The notes under the pieces were generated by a model. It was not told where the DNA came from. It did no database searches and saw only the letters and a list, made by a program, of their open reading frames with translations. This document shows positions 16,178 through 26,097 of a stretch of DNA of 30,036 nucleotides, piece by piece (the first letter of the stretch is position 1; every line of letters starts with the position of its first letter). The DNA is taken from positions 1-30,036 of the IMG/VR virus record IMGVR_UViG_3300049846_000156; one strand, written 5' to 3'. A program made the position numbers and the translations under genes. Source of the DNA: a virus.

Positions 16178-16855
16178 ATGCCCCGGCAAGCTACAAGAAA
16201 GAATGTTATCACCTTTGTGGGAGGCCTCAATACTGAGGCTTCTCCGCTTTCGTATCCTGAAAATACCGCTAAGGAAATCCAGAACGTAGATCTGTACCGA
16301 GACGGTAGTCTCCGTCGTCGGCGTGGATTAGAGTACGAGACATCGTACGAGATGAGCTCGAACTCCTTCACGGAAGAGCAGATCAGTACGTACGCTATCA
16401 CGAACCACAAGTGGGAATCGGTACAAGGTGATGACTCGTTGAACTTCCTTGTACTGCAAGTCGGACATTACTTGTACTTCCACAAACTTGGAAGTGATTC
16501 TATCTCTGGTACGTACCTTGGTAAGATCGATCTTACTCCTCTACGTATCAGCGACACATACGATCATACCTCGCCTATCAGCGCAGCTGCTGGTAAGGGG
16601 AAACTCTTTATCGTCAGTCGTGGGATCTCTCCTGCGTACATCCAGTACGATCAGGATACGGGCCTGTTTCAAGGCGTGAAGCTCACGCTGAAGATCAGGG
16701 ACCTCGATGGTATCCCTGAAGACGAAGATAGCCCGATTGTATTCGGCGACGAGATCACACCTCCCGCTCCGTTGAACCCGGAAGATAACTATTACGATGT
16801 CTTGAGTCCCGGGGAAATTCCAGACTTCGGCGCGTTCATCATCTACGGACTGTAA
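16178..16855 (+). CDS. Tail nozzle protein, N-terminal part (T7 gp12-like)
   Basis: A 225-residue protein with the standard N-terminal features of podovirus nozzle or tail tubular B proteins: FVGGLNTEASPLSYPENTA at 13-31, then DLYRDGSLRRRRG. In relatives this continues in one chain of roughly 800 residues. Here a stop TAA (16853-16855) follows IIYGL, and the next gene starts two bases later at 16858 in another frame, with sequence that looks like the direct continuation. This is either a true two-gene nozzle, a recent single-base deletion, or a sequencing indel. The nozzle forms the distal tail tube below the adaptor. Confidence 0.72.
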   Translation: MPRQATRKNVITFVGGLNTEASPLSYPENTAKEIQNVDLYRDGSLRRRRGLEYETSYEMSSNSFTEEQISTYAITNHKWESVQGDDSLNFLVLQVGHYLYFHKLGSDSISGTYLGKIDLTPLRISDTYDHTSPISAAAGKGKLFIVSRGISPAYIQYDQDTGLFQGVKLTLKIRDLDGIPEDEDSPIVFGDEITPPAPLNPEDNYYDVLSPGEIPDFGAFIIYGL

Positions 16856-16857
16856 GA

Positions 16858-18570
16858 ATGGCTGTTGATACTAGACCTACATCTCTAACCGCCGCACATA
16901 ACTATAACCTCAGGAACCAGGGGTGGCCTACTCGGTGCTCCCTTCCTAACAAGATCGATGGCGACAACGGTCTCTTCGAGGGCGATCCTGTAACGTACAC
17001 GAAGACCATCAATGGATGGTACCCTTCGAATGCGGACATCATGTACTACGCCAGGATGTCAGCCGCCACTGATCCGCAAGCTCTGAACGTGTATTCTCCG
17101 TGGGAACTAAGGAAGAGTATCTTTGGCAATACGCCTGCAGCTAAAGGACATTTCATTCTTCCGGCGTTCGATAGGAATCGACAGATCGCTTCGAATATCG
17201 ACAACGTCTACAAGCCCTCGAGAGATAAGATAGATATACGTCCAATCTCCGTAGAGTTCTACGCAGGACGTGTGTGGTACCTGATGCCTACGGGCGAAGT
17301 GTATTACTCACAAGTGTTGACTGATATTTCTAGAGCAGATCGGTGTTATCAAGATGCGGATCCCACTGCCGAGGATATCAACGAACTCGTAGCAACTGAT
17401 GGCGGATACCTCGACATCGTCGGGATCTCCAAAGCTAAGAGGCTCCTGCCAGTGGGCGTAGAGATCCTAGTGCTCGCTAGCAATGGTGTATGGAGTATCT
17501 CTGGTTCAGCTGACGAAGGATTCTCTGCTACCTCGCAAGAGATCAGAAAAGTGACTAGTGTAGGCTGCATCGGTGATGATACTGCGATAGAAGCAGAGAA
17601 CGCCGTGTTCTACTGGAGCAATGGCGGGATCTACGTTCTTACTCCTGACAAGGTCACCGGGAATCTGTACGCACAGAATCTCGCTGAGAGCACAATTCTT
17701 ACGTACTACCTAGATATCCCCCCTGTCTCGAGAGAGCATGCTCGTGCATTCTACGATTCTGAAACCAAGAGGATCTTCTGGTTCTACAATAGTGATCCGG
17801 ACTTCGATGGCGAGACGTGGCGGTACCGGTACGATTCTGCATTGATCTTCGATATCGCCCTCCAAGCATTCTTTACGTACTCGATGGATACTGCTGTCGG
17901 GTACCCGTTTATCTCGGCGATGCTTAAGAAGTCCGCTAAGAGTTTGGATGTTACTGAAGAAGATCTGGTAGACTCCGATGTTCCTGTCACTGATAGCGGA
18001 ACTCAAGTCACTGTGACTCTCCGTACTCCTGTTACTGCAGAGGTGAAGGCGAAGTTCCTGACGTTCGTGGAACAAGAGGATGGTACGTACAAGTACACGT
18101 TCTCAGAGTACAAGAGCAACGATCTCCTTGACTGGGTAGAAGAAACTGGCGGCGTAGACTACGATTCATACATTGAAACTGGTCACGATCTAGCTGGCGA
18201 TCTGATCTCTGAGAAAGAAACCAATACGATCTATACGTTCTTTAAACGTACCGAACAGAACACGACCACGAATGAGTTCGGTGAACTCGAGTTCGATTAT
18301 CCTTCGTCCTGTCTGATGCGCGCTAAGTGGCAATGGTCAGACGATTCAGGATCTGGTCGGTGGTCTGAGGTACAACAAGTGTACCGTCTGCAGCGGAACT
18401 GGATCCCTGCTGGCGAGGATACTTATAACTACGGATACGAAGTAGTACAAACAATTAACCAGGTTCGAGGGAAGGGGAGAGCTGTCTCTCTAAGATTCGA
18501 ATCTGAAACCGGGAAAGATTTCCACCTCCTCGGGTGGGCGATTCCTTACACAATGATAGTGGCAGCATAA
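16858..18570 (+). CDS. Tail nozzle protein, C-terminal part (T7 gp12-like)
   Basis: A 570-residue protein beginning ATG 16858, two bases after the stop of the N-terminal part. Its first residues (VDTRPTSLTAAHNYNLRNQG) are a conserved internal segment of nozzle proteins, not a usual N terminus. The rest is a beta-rich propeller-like body (GRVWYLMPTGEVYYSQV, VLASNGVWSISG, NGGIYVLTPDKV), ending in a domain with WQWSDDSGSGRWSE. No Shine-Dalgarno of strength precedes it, so it may depend on re-initiation after the upstream stop. It would complete the nozzle if both halves assemble together. Confidence 0.75.
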   Translation: MAVDTRPTSLTAAHNYNLRNQGWPTRCSLPNKIDGDNGLFEGDPVTYTKTINGWYPSNADIMYYARMSAATDPQALNVYSPWELRKSIFGNTPAAKGHFILPAFDRNRQIASNIDNVYKPSRDKIDIRPISVEFYAGRVWYLMPTGEVYYSQVLTDISRADRCYQDADPTAEDINELVATDGGYLDIVGISKAKRLLPVGVEILVLASNGVWSISGSADEGFSATSQEIRKVTSVGCIGDDTAIEAENAVFYWSNGGIYVLTPDKVTGNLYAQNLAESTILTYYLDIPPVSREHARAFYDSETKRIFWFYNSDPDFDGETWRYRYDSALIFDIALQAFFTYSMDTAVGYPFISAMLKKSAKSLDVTEEDLVDSDVPVTDSGTQVTVTLRTPVTAEVKAKFLTFVEQEDGTYKYTFSEYKSNDLLDWVEETGGVDYDSYIETGHDLAGDLISEKETNTIYTFFKRTEQNTTTNEFGELEFDYPSSCLMRAKWQWSDDSGSGRWSEVQQVYRLQRNWIPAGEDTYNYGYEVVQTINQVRGKGRAVSLRFESETGKDFHLLGWAIPYTMIVAA

Positions 18571-18573
18571 GAT

Positions 18574-19185
18574 ATGGAACCAGCATCCTGGGCCGCGATA
18601 GCGGCGTTAGTACTAGCAGCAGTCAGTGCCGGTACTAGTGCGTACGCTACAAAAAAGCAGAATGATGCGCAAGAAAAAGCGCGTCGAATGCAGAACCGAC
18701 AAGCTTCTCTCGAGAATCAACGGAGAGCGCGCCTTGCTGTAGCCCAGCAGAGACGTATCAGGGCTGAGATGATTCAATCTACCGAATCAATGGGGGTTGG
18801 ATCTAGTTCATCCCTCGCAGGCTCTACGGGAGCTTTGGCAACACAGACCGCAGCTAATATCGGTGCAGCTAATACTCAATTAGCTGGAGACTTCGGCATC
18901 AACCGAGCTTTGTCTGAAGGGGCTAAGACTGCAGGGCAGTGGAATACGTACAGTAGCATTGCTAGCATAGGCTCACAGTTCGCAGGATTCGCTTCTAATC
19001 GATTCTACGATCAGCAACAAGCTGCGGCGCAAGATAATGCATTCCAAAGGCAAATGAATGCGCAGATGTACGAATGGAATAAGGCGATGGGTGGCCCGGC
19101 GATGCAATCCCCGGCGCCTATGAATGCTCCGGCTATGCGACCGAAGGTGCTCCTTTTTGGTCAGCCTCAGATGTCTCCGTTCTAA
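18574..19185 (+). CDS. Internal core/ejection protein with N-terminal membrane span
   Basis: A 203-residue protein. Residues about 6-25 are hydrophobic and Ala-rich (WAAIAALVLAAVSAGTSAYA) and are followed by a long helical, Gln/Arg-rich region. The C terminus is Met/Pro/Ala-rich. Size, span and position after the nozzle gene fit the T7 gp14 type of core protein, which leaves the virion first and forms a pore in the outer membrane. Sequence similarity to gp14 itself is not obvious by eye, so the analogy is positional. It opens the block of ejection proteins. Confidence 0.6.
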   Translation: MEPASWAAIAALVLAAVSAGTSAYATKKQNDAQEKARRMQNRQASLENQRRARLAVAQQRRIRAEMIQSTESMGVGSSSSLAGSTGALATQTAANIGAANTQLAGDFGINRALSEGAKTAGQWNTYSSIASIGSQFAGFASNRFYDQQQAAAQDNAFQRQMNAQMYEWNKAMGGPAMQSPAPMNAPAMRPKVLLFGQPQMSPF

Positions 19186-19195
19186 GAGTTAGTAC

Positions 19196-22100
19196 ATGAA
19201 TATTTTTGAAGATCTGCAGAAACCGAAGCCGGATTACAGCTACCTCTTTCAGAGAGAGAACCCCGTACTCCCTGCCACCGACATGGAGGCTATGCGGGCG
19301 GCGGCAAAGGTCGGACTCCTGGCAGGAGAGCAGCAATCTGCTGCTGCATTTCAAGAACTTCGCACAACTGGTAAATCTGATACAGTTCAGAGTATCTTGC
19401 TTGATTCCATGCGGGAGCAGGCGGATCAACTCCGCGCTCAGGCAGAGAATCTTGCGGCCGACAGATCTGTACCTTCTCAGCAAAAGGTAGAACTCATGAG
19501 GGAAACTGCTCTCCAAATGGAAGTTATCCCTATGCCGACGTTGACAGACCTTGTTCAACGTAAGGCCGCCGTTGAGGCTAGCACTGACTCGGCAAATGCT
19601 GAGCAGATCCAGAACATGATCGCTTCGAAGTACGATAAGATAGTACAAGCAGAGCGAGCTCCTATTAATGGAGCGCAGTTCCTGACCATGGATGGCGGCC
19701 CTGTTCGTCAGGTTCTTGATCTAACAGCGTCTGCGTTCATTCCCGGTCGTACCTGGAACATCGCCGAAGTTATTGACGAAGCATTCCCAGGGTTTGTATC
19801 TTGGAATGAGTACTTTCCGTATCCTATGGGAGGCGGTGGCGATCTTGTCGTTCGGTTTAAAGGGTACCTGAATACTCTTTCTCCCGACGAGCGAGACGTG
19901 GCTATTAAGAAGCTTGCTAAAGCTATCGATGAAAATAATCTTCTGACTTCTAATAACCAGTACCAGAAGTACGATCTGATGAGTACGCTCACAGATGATC
20001 TCACTCCCGGGAACTGGGAGCGTACTATAGAGAACATCTTCAGCGTTCTCGATGTTCTCCCCGTGGTCGGGGCCGTTGGAGACGGCTTAATGGGGCTGGC
20101 TAGAAAAGCATTTAAGAGTCCAATCGCTAAAGCTTTTGACGCGAAAGCTCAAGAGGCGGCTAGCGGGCTTGGCTCTCAACCGTTCAAGAAGAGGCCTAAT
20201 CCTACAGATCAGAAGGGTATTTGGGTTTACGATGCTGTTCGTAAAGTATATGAGTACATTGATAACCTGAACGAGATCCGACCGAGCGGAAGTACCGCAT
20301 CAGCAGTAGTTCGTGTGGCTCCTCGCGAAGGGCAACGACTTCTGAAAGCCGCAGTTGAGGATGAGACTGGGAAGGCTGCAGAGGCAGTAGGAACTACGCG
20401 CGAACAGATCACCGCAGATGATATCATGCCTAAGCAAGAGGGCAGCACGTCTCGCCCGTTTGCTGATCTGAACGATATCAATGATACTGTTGTAGATTAT
20501 AAAGGGAACCTTGGATTCTTCACTGATGAGGAAATCAAGAGTCATGTTAATCTCGTAGAAGATACGCTTCGACAAACTACCCCAAATGCTATCCACTCTA
20601 GGATGGAAGTTAGCTTCATACCTGGCGGATACGTTGGTAGGATGTTCATCTCCGATACTACGACTCACGGGTACAGCACGTTCCAACTTGCAGAGGATAC
20701 TGCTAAGTCTTTCCACGAGTACGACCCAGCTACGACTAGAATCCTTGCTAGAAAGCTTGAGACTGATGAATACGTACCAGTAGAGCAGGCAAAGAAGGAA
20801 GGCTGGTTCGACCCGGAGGAAGGCGATTTCGTAGTACAACTTGATGTAGTCGAGATGCTAGATCACAGGGCAGCTCTCGCTAACACTGGGATTTTCCATG
20901 AGAACTCTCTTGTGGGGAAAGCTGCTGCGTGGGTGGATAAGAGTGCGACTTTCCTTGGCTGGCTTACTAGTGCTGGAAACATCGCTTCCGATCTTGAATC
21001 AGCTAAGATCAAAGCCCTTAACCAGACTCTCAAGCCTCTTACTAAACTCTGGGCGAAAGACCAACAGAAGGTAATCAGCGTACTTGATCAAGGTGATCGC
21101 GAAACTAAGTGGTTCACTACCGAAGATCTTGCTGATATCTGGAAAGATGAAAAGAATGTCGACGATCTTATCGCAGGGTACCGCTCTGCAGTACGACACC
21201 AGCAATTAGTTCGCCGACTTCTGAATGATAGAACGAGATCACAGCTCGTAGCTGACGGATGGAAGCATGTAGTTCTGCCTCGCGGACAATTCCAAGAGAT
21301 GGCGGATCAACTTGGAAAACAAGTTTCTATTTCCGATCTGAAGGTACGCGGGAAAGATTACTTCGACAAAGACATCGAAGCAAATGTAAGTAGAATCTAC
21401 GACTCCGAACTTAACAGAATGGTTAAGACGGACATCGACGAGATCTCCAAACTTATTGATGCAAACCCGGGCAATATTAAAATCATCGAGCTCCAGAAAC
21501 CTGTCAAGGTTGGAAAGGAGTGGACGAAGTTCGTATTGTACAAAGAGGGCAAAGGCGTAGAATTCAAGAAACTCCCTGATGAAGTTATTCGTGATATACC
21601 TGGGTACATATCTCGGATATATGATGCCCCGTATATCTTAAAAGTAGAATACAATAGCCTTGTGAATGGTGTAAGAGTCAAGGGTCTTAAGGCTGTTCGG
21701 ATGTACGCCACAAAAGGAGAGGCTCTTAGGGATAAGGCACGCCTAGACCTTGAGTACGAAGCAAATAAGAATTCAGTATATGAAGATCTTGGTCTCCCTC
21801 TCCCTGAAAGGGACGATCAAGTTCTGAAGTACATGGTTACCGAAGCTAAAGAACTTCAACGGGATATCGAATACGCAAATAGAACCTCTCTTGAGTACCT
21901 TGAGAACTCTGGCCAACTCTTCACATCGCACCGTGGCGTAGAGGTTAAAGGCCTTAACGGTAAGCGTCGTCTGAAGTCTGTATCGGATAGTATGGCAGCA
22001 GCTCGCGCCCGTGCAGCTCGAGCTGGCACAATTGACCCCCTTGTCGATAAGCTCAAAGCTAACTGGGATAAGAAATACGGAAAGGATTTTGGAGTCAATG

Positions 22101-24181
22101 GGCAGATGCCTCTTGAAACCAGTCAGATCCGTCGCCCAACTGAAGTTACTCCGAATTCGGAACGGGCGTACCAAGAGGCTGTCGCGTTCCAGCGTCATAT
22201 CACGCACATCGCTGGCATCGATGAAACGATGTTCAGTGCTGTTAGCCGTAGTACTGCTATCAATCTGTCTAATTATCTAAGCAGATATGATAACGTATGG
22301 CTGAATCAATTAGCAGAAGGTGTGATGAGGAACCGTCATCGGAACCTGATCAATGCTGCCAAGGGTGCGAACTTCACTGTTCGTATCATCTTTAACCCGC
22401 TTAGACAGCTTCCCCTTCAGGCCATGCAGATGTCGATCTATCTTGGCTTAGACCACGGAGCGAAATACTTCCTATCCAAGCAGGGGATGAATGACTACCT
22501 CGGCCTGATCTACGGCACGATGTGGCGAAACACAGATCAATGGGAGCAATTCGGCTTGAAGCAAGGCGCCAAGTTGATGGGCGTCTCCGAGGCGGAATAC
22601 ACTAAGTTCATTGATATCTATCAACGACACGGTCTGCCTGCGTCAGTGGATTCTCACATGTACGCAATCTTCGCTAATGTGGACCGAGTAGTTGGCAAGG
22701 CGCCAGTGTATCAGGGGGCTGTTAATACTTTTAACACGTTCAGGAAATACGCCCGTCGAATTGGCTTTGACGCAGGCGAACAGTTCCAACTCATGGGCGC
22801 GTTCCTTGCTGTGCGAAACAAATGGATGAAGAACAATCCTAAGATCGCACACAAATGGGCAGAGCCTGGGAATATAGAGAAGATTTTTGGAGAAGCTCGG
22901 GTAGTTTCGTACAACATGAACAAGACTGGAGCGATGCAGTTCCAAAAAGGAATTCTCGGTCTGATCTTCCAGTTCCAAGCGCATGCTGTTAAGAGCATGC
23001 AAACGCTTCTACCGAACGAGTTCAAGCTCCTCGGAGATAAAACCAATACTGCGTATAAGAGGACTATCGGCAAGCTTTCTAACAAAGCGTTCTCAGATGC
23101 AGAGAAAGCTAGGATCGCATGGCAACAGTTCGCCCTGTTCGGTACCGGAGCGTATGGCGTAGGCCAGATGTGGGACAAGTTTCAAGAAACTACAGGTGTT
23201 GATACTCCTCCCGAAGTGGACCGCTCTATTCGGGAAGGCATCACTGGTACTCTCCTGAACATGCTGTTCGAAGCTTGGAATCAAGACGGCGAACAGATGG
23301 CCGATATCGAGTTCTCCGGCAACGCTGCTCCGTTCTCCGGAATCAGCGGCAGGAACCAAGTCTTTGGTACCGGTAACCCGATAGCAGCATTCCTTACGGG
23401 CATTGTACTCGAAGACAAGACTTCTCTCGAGTTCGGGTTAGGCCCGAGTTACGCCCTTGGCAAGGATGTATACGAAGCTTGGAAGTTCACCACGGCTGCA
23501 CTAGGTACCCCGTTTGAGCCTATCTCAGGACCCGAGAAGGGGATCGTTGTGGCTAACGAGTGGATGAAGACGTTCTTCCCGATCTATGGGAACTTCATGC
23601 GTGGGCGTGTAGCCCTCGAGCTGAACAGGTACGTTGCAGCGACAGGTGATGTCGGGGCTGAAGTTACCACTGGAGAAGCGATGGCTCTCGGCACTATGGG
23701 ATTGAATGCTCATAGTAACCGATGGCTCCAAGATGAACTTATCCAAATCAAAGGTCTGATCGGGAACCCGAAACAAGATAAACTCGGAGCCGAGATCGAT
23801 GCAGAGGCTGCGAACTTCTACAAGTTCTTGAAAGCGCATGCTGAACTTCTCGGAGAAGGGAAACTCGATCCTGTGGAGGGTACTCGCCTAGTTGAACTCA
23901 ATGCTCAGATGCTCAGCGACGCCCTGTCTGATGACGAACATCGTCGGTTCTTTAACAGAGTTCGGGATTTGATCCTTAATGATGTAACAAAAGATGGGCT
24001 TGAGACTCAATTCATTAATGCGGTTATCTCTGGGTATGCCGCTTATATCCCGGACATCAGAGACCCAGAATTCATTAACCGAATCCGCTCCGGCCCCGAG
24101 TTCTCCACTAAAGAAGAAACAATTAAATTCCTTGAAGAGATGAATCAATGGCAACGTATAGACCAGAATCCCCAGATGTAA
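19196..24181 (+). CDS. Giant internal virion (ejection) protein
   Basis: A 1661-residue protein, the largest in the window, after the gp14-like gene. It is mostly helical and charged, with Gln/Glu-rich coiled regions in the first 200 residues. Weakly hydrophobic stretches occur near residues 1080-1110 (VRIIFNPLRQLPLQAMQMS) and 1250-1275 (ILGLIFQFQAHAVKS). Order and size match T7 gp16-like ejection proteins, which extend through the cell envelope and pull DNA in. I do not see the Glu-containing lytic transglycosylase signature at the N terminus that T7 gp16 carries, so peptidoglycan cleavage may be absent or done by another protein. Its end overlaps the next gene by 34 bases. Confidence 0.68.
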   Translation: MNIFEDLQKPKPDYSYLFQRENPVLPATDMEAMRAAAKVGLLAGEQQSAAAFQELRTTGKSDTVQSILLDSMREQADQLRAQAENLAADRSVPSQQKVELMRETALQMEVIPMPTLTDLVQRKAAVEASTDSANAEQIQNMIASKYDKIVQAERAPINGAQFLTMDGGPVRQVLDLTASAFIPGRTWNIAEVIDEAFPGFVSWNEYFPYPMGGGGDLVVRFKGYLNTLSPDERDVAIKKLAKAIDENNLLTSNNQYQKYDLMSTLTDDLTPGNWERTIENIFSVLDVLPVVGAVGDGLMGLARKAFKSPIAKAFDAKAQEAASGLGSQPFKKRPNPTDQKGIWVYDAVRKVYEYIDNLNEIRPSGSTASAVVRVAPREGQRLLKAAVEDETGKAAEAVGTTREQITADDIMPKQEGSTSRPFADLNDINDTVVDYKGNLGFFTDEEIKSHVNLVEDTLRQTTPNAIHSRMEVSFIPGGYVGRMFISDTTTHGYSTFQLAEDTAKSFHEYDPATTRILARKLETDEYVPVEQAKKEGWFDPEEGDFVVQLDVVEMLDHRAALANTGIFHENSLVGKAAAWVDKSATFLGWLTSAGNIASDLESAKIKALNQTLKPLTKLWAKDQQKVISVLDQGDRETKWFTTEDLADIWKDEKNVDDLIAGYRSAVRHQQLVRRLLNDRTRSQLVADGWKHVVLPRGQFQEMADQLGKQVSISDLKVRGKDYFDKDIEANVSRIYDSELNRMVKTDIDEISKLIDANPGNIKIIELQKPVKVGKEWTKFVLYKEGKGVEFKKLPDEVIRDIPGYISRIYDAPYILKVEYNSLVNGVRVKGLKAVRMYATKGEALRDKARLDLEYEANKNSVYEDLGLPLPERDDQVLKYMVTEAKELQRDIEYANRTSLEYLENSGQLFTSHRGVEVKGLNGKRRLKSVSDSMAAARARAARAGTIDPLVDKLKANWDKKYGKDFGVNGQMPLETSQIRRPTEVTPNSERAYQEAVAFQRHITHIAGIDETMFSAVSRSTAINLSNYLSRYDNVWLNQLAEGVMRNRHRNLINAAKGANFTVRIIFNPLRQLPLQAMQMSIYLGLDHGAKYFLSKQGMNDYLGLIYGTMWRNTDQWEQFGLKQGAKLMGVSEAEYTKFIDIYQRHGLPASVDSHMYAIFANVDRVVGKAPVYQGAVNTFNTFRKYARRIGFDAGEQFQLMGAFLAVRNKWMKNNPKIAHKWAEPGNIEKIFGEARVVSYNMNKTGAMQFQKGILGLIFQFQAHAVKSMQTLLPNEFKLLGDKTNTAYKRTIGKLSNKAFSDAEKARIAWQQFALFGTGAYGVGQMWDKFQETTGVDTPPEVDRSIREGITGTLLNMLFEAWNQDGEQMADIEFSGNAAPFSGISGRNQVFGTGNPIAAFLTGIVLEDKTSLEFGLGPSYALGKDVYEAWKFTTAALGTPFEPISGPEKGIVVANEWMKTFFPIYGNFMRGRVALELNRYVAATGDVGAEVTTGEAMALGTMGLNAHSNRWLQDELIQIKGLIGNPKQDKLGAEIDAEAANFYKFLKAHAELLGEGKLDPVEGTRLVELNAQMLSDALSDDEHRRFFNRVRDLILNDVTKDGLETQFINAVISGYAAYIPDIRDPEFINRIRSGPEFSTKEETIKFLEEMNQWQRIDQNPQM

Positions 24182-26097
24182 CTCCTGTACAGATGAACCC
24201 GTACATCGGGATGTACCAAGATGGGTACGACCGTAGTATAACTGGGTTCGCTAGGGATGCAGCGAATGCATTCGAGTCTAGGCTCGGTCTGAATGGATCT
24301 GGCTCTAGCTCTGCTGCTAATCAATTAGCGATGCAGCGGTACGTGGACGAGAAGTCGGGCAAGATGGCACTCTCTCGGGCAGCTGTCGAGCAGTTAGATA
24401 TTTCGAGGGAGCAAGCGGTCCAAGCTCTTAGTTCTGTTCTTGGGTACAAGCCTAATGATCAAGAACTGGATGCTCTGATTCAAGGGCAAACGGATAACTT
24501 GAAGTTCCTGAATGCGGATATCCAACGCCCTCGAGCAGCATTGAATGTTCTTCGGAGAACTGCAGCAGTACGGGAACAGATCGCACGGAACCCCATGATT
24601 GGGCCAGAACTCCTGACCCTGTATAAAACTAGCATGGGGCGTGGCGCTCAGCAAGACCTAGCTACAGTTGAAACTCAAGTAGAAGATCGTCGTGCGAGCT
24701 TCATGAAGACTGTCGACGATACGAGCATGAGCTTGGGGATCGATCCTCGTCTCCCGTTCGAACAGCGCTCTGCTCTTGTTATGAAGCACTTCCAAGATGT
24801 AGAACGTGCTAGCGCTTTCCTGCGAGATAAGCAGGTACTTGATGCCCAAGTGGACCAAGATAAAGATAGTACTCTAACAAACCTGCGAAATATTGTAGGT
24901 GGACGCTGGGAGTACGTAGATGGTGTCATGAGGAACGTGGTCCCCGGCGTTATGGGGATGTTCAATCAGGCGAGAACTCAAATCCTGAACGAACTCGGAG
25001 TAACAGATATCTCTCGGATGACGCCTGAGCAACAACAGCAAGCGACCGAGAAGCTTGATCAATGGTGGGTTAATACTAACCTCGGCATTCGTGGCATTGG
25101 GAACCACCCCGATATCACTCAGGCAGACTATGACACCATGATCGCTCCGCTTAAGATCATGTATGATTCCACTCGGCTGGCGTTTTCAACCAAGGGGAAT
25201 GCTGATACGCTTAAAGCTGGCGAAGAGCAAGCTAATGCTCTGGCCACGATGGAATTGTTTAGCAGGAACCCCGAACTCCGGCAAACTAGGGCTGTCCTTC
25301 AAGTACTGAAGGATGCTCCAAATACCATGGCTGAAGCTGCAGGTAGCACCGAGTACGGCCGTCGATTGATAGGCACGCTTCGTGTGGCTGCTAGTGCATC
25401 CCTTAGTCAAGCTGAAGCGCAAGCCGGCATGGCTCAGGTAGTCAGGGATCCGACAAAAGCCGATGGGTATGTCAGAGAGAACACTCAGGGATTCCGTGAC
25501 ATGGCAGTGAATCCGAACATCACTGATGCAGAATTCAGTAAAGCCCTTGATAACTTCTTCGGGGCGTACGATCCTAGCAATCAAGATCTTGCTCGACTGT
25601 ACCACAACCAACTGCCTATCATGGCAGATCCTGCTGTTCGTGAACGTCTGACCAGAGCTGACCCTGCTGTTCGTGCACACCTTACTGATGCTATGGATAC
25701 GTATCTAAGTACTGTGATACAGCAGGCAAATGGTATCGTGCGCGACTCGCTTGGCCCTCGCATACCAGCTCTTGCTAGCTTTGAGAACGTACTTCAGGAT
25801 AGCATGAATATAAATTACACTCAAGACGGTCTCCCCGTCTTCCGTCCGATGCCAGATCAGGCTGGGAACTCCCGCGCTATCGCTGTGGCAGAGAAGTTAA
25901 ATGCTATTGCCCCCAGGATCAAGCAAGCAATTGATGTGTATCAATCTCTTGGACTGTATACAAACTTTGACAGAGCGGAAATGGCTAAAGTTATGATTGA
26001 GCAAGGGAGAACTCCTGATTATCTTGAAGCTCAAATGCGTCAACGCCAAGATAGTCTTGGAGTTAATACCCTTGACTTGAATAGAATTACATTCTAA
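24148..26097 (+). CDS. Internal virion (ejection) protein
   Basis: A 649-residue helical, Gln/Ala/Asp-rich protein starting at ATG 24148, 34 bases inside the preceding gene; AAGAGA-like purines lie upstream. An alternative in-frame ATG at 24193 would remove the overlap. No membrane span, signal or catalytic motif is visible. Composition (SRAAVEQLDISREQAVQAL, VRDPTKADGYVRE) and position fit a T7 gp15-like core protein that lines the ejection channel. Homology to gp15 is not claimed. Confidence 0.6.
   Translation: MATYRPESPDVTPVQMNPYIGMYQDGYDRSITGFARDAANAFESRLGLNGSGSSSAANQLAMQRYVDEKSGKMALSRAAVEQLDISREQAVQALSSVLGYKPNDQELDALIQGQTDNLKFLNADIQRPRAALNVLRRTAAVREQIARNPMIGPELLTLYKTSMGRGAQQDLATVETQVEDRRASFMKTVDDTSMSLGIDPRLPFEQRSALVMKHFQDVERASAFLRDKQVLDAQVDQDKDSTLTNLRNIVGGRWEYVDGVMRNVVPGVMGMFNQARTQILNELGVTDISRMTPEQQQQATEKLDQWWVNTNLGIRGIGNHPDITQADYDTMIAPLKIMYDSTRLAFSTKGNADTLKAGEEQANALATMELFSRNPELRQTRAVLQVLKDAPNTMAEAAGSTEYGRRLIGTLRVAASASLSQAEAQAGMAQVVRDPTKADGYVRENTQGFRDMAVNPNITDAEFSKALDNFFGAYDPSNQDLARLYHNQLPIMADPAVRERLTRADPAVRAHLTDAMDTYLSTVIQQANGIVRDSLGPRIPALASFENVLQDSMNINYTQDGLPVFRPMPDQAGNSRAIAVAEKLNAIAPRIKQAIDVYQSLGLYTNFDRAEMAKVMIEQGRTPDYLEAQMRQRQDSLGVNTLDLNRITF

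Noticed and set aside
16801-16860. Programmed -1 frameshift joining the two nozzle genes
   Set aside because: The -1 frame is open, but I found no X XXY YYZ slippery heptamer in phase. Kept only as one option under the split-nozzle finding.
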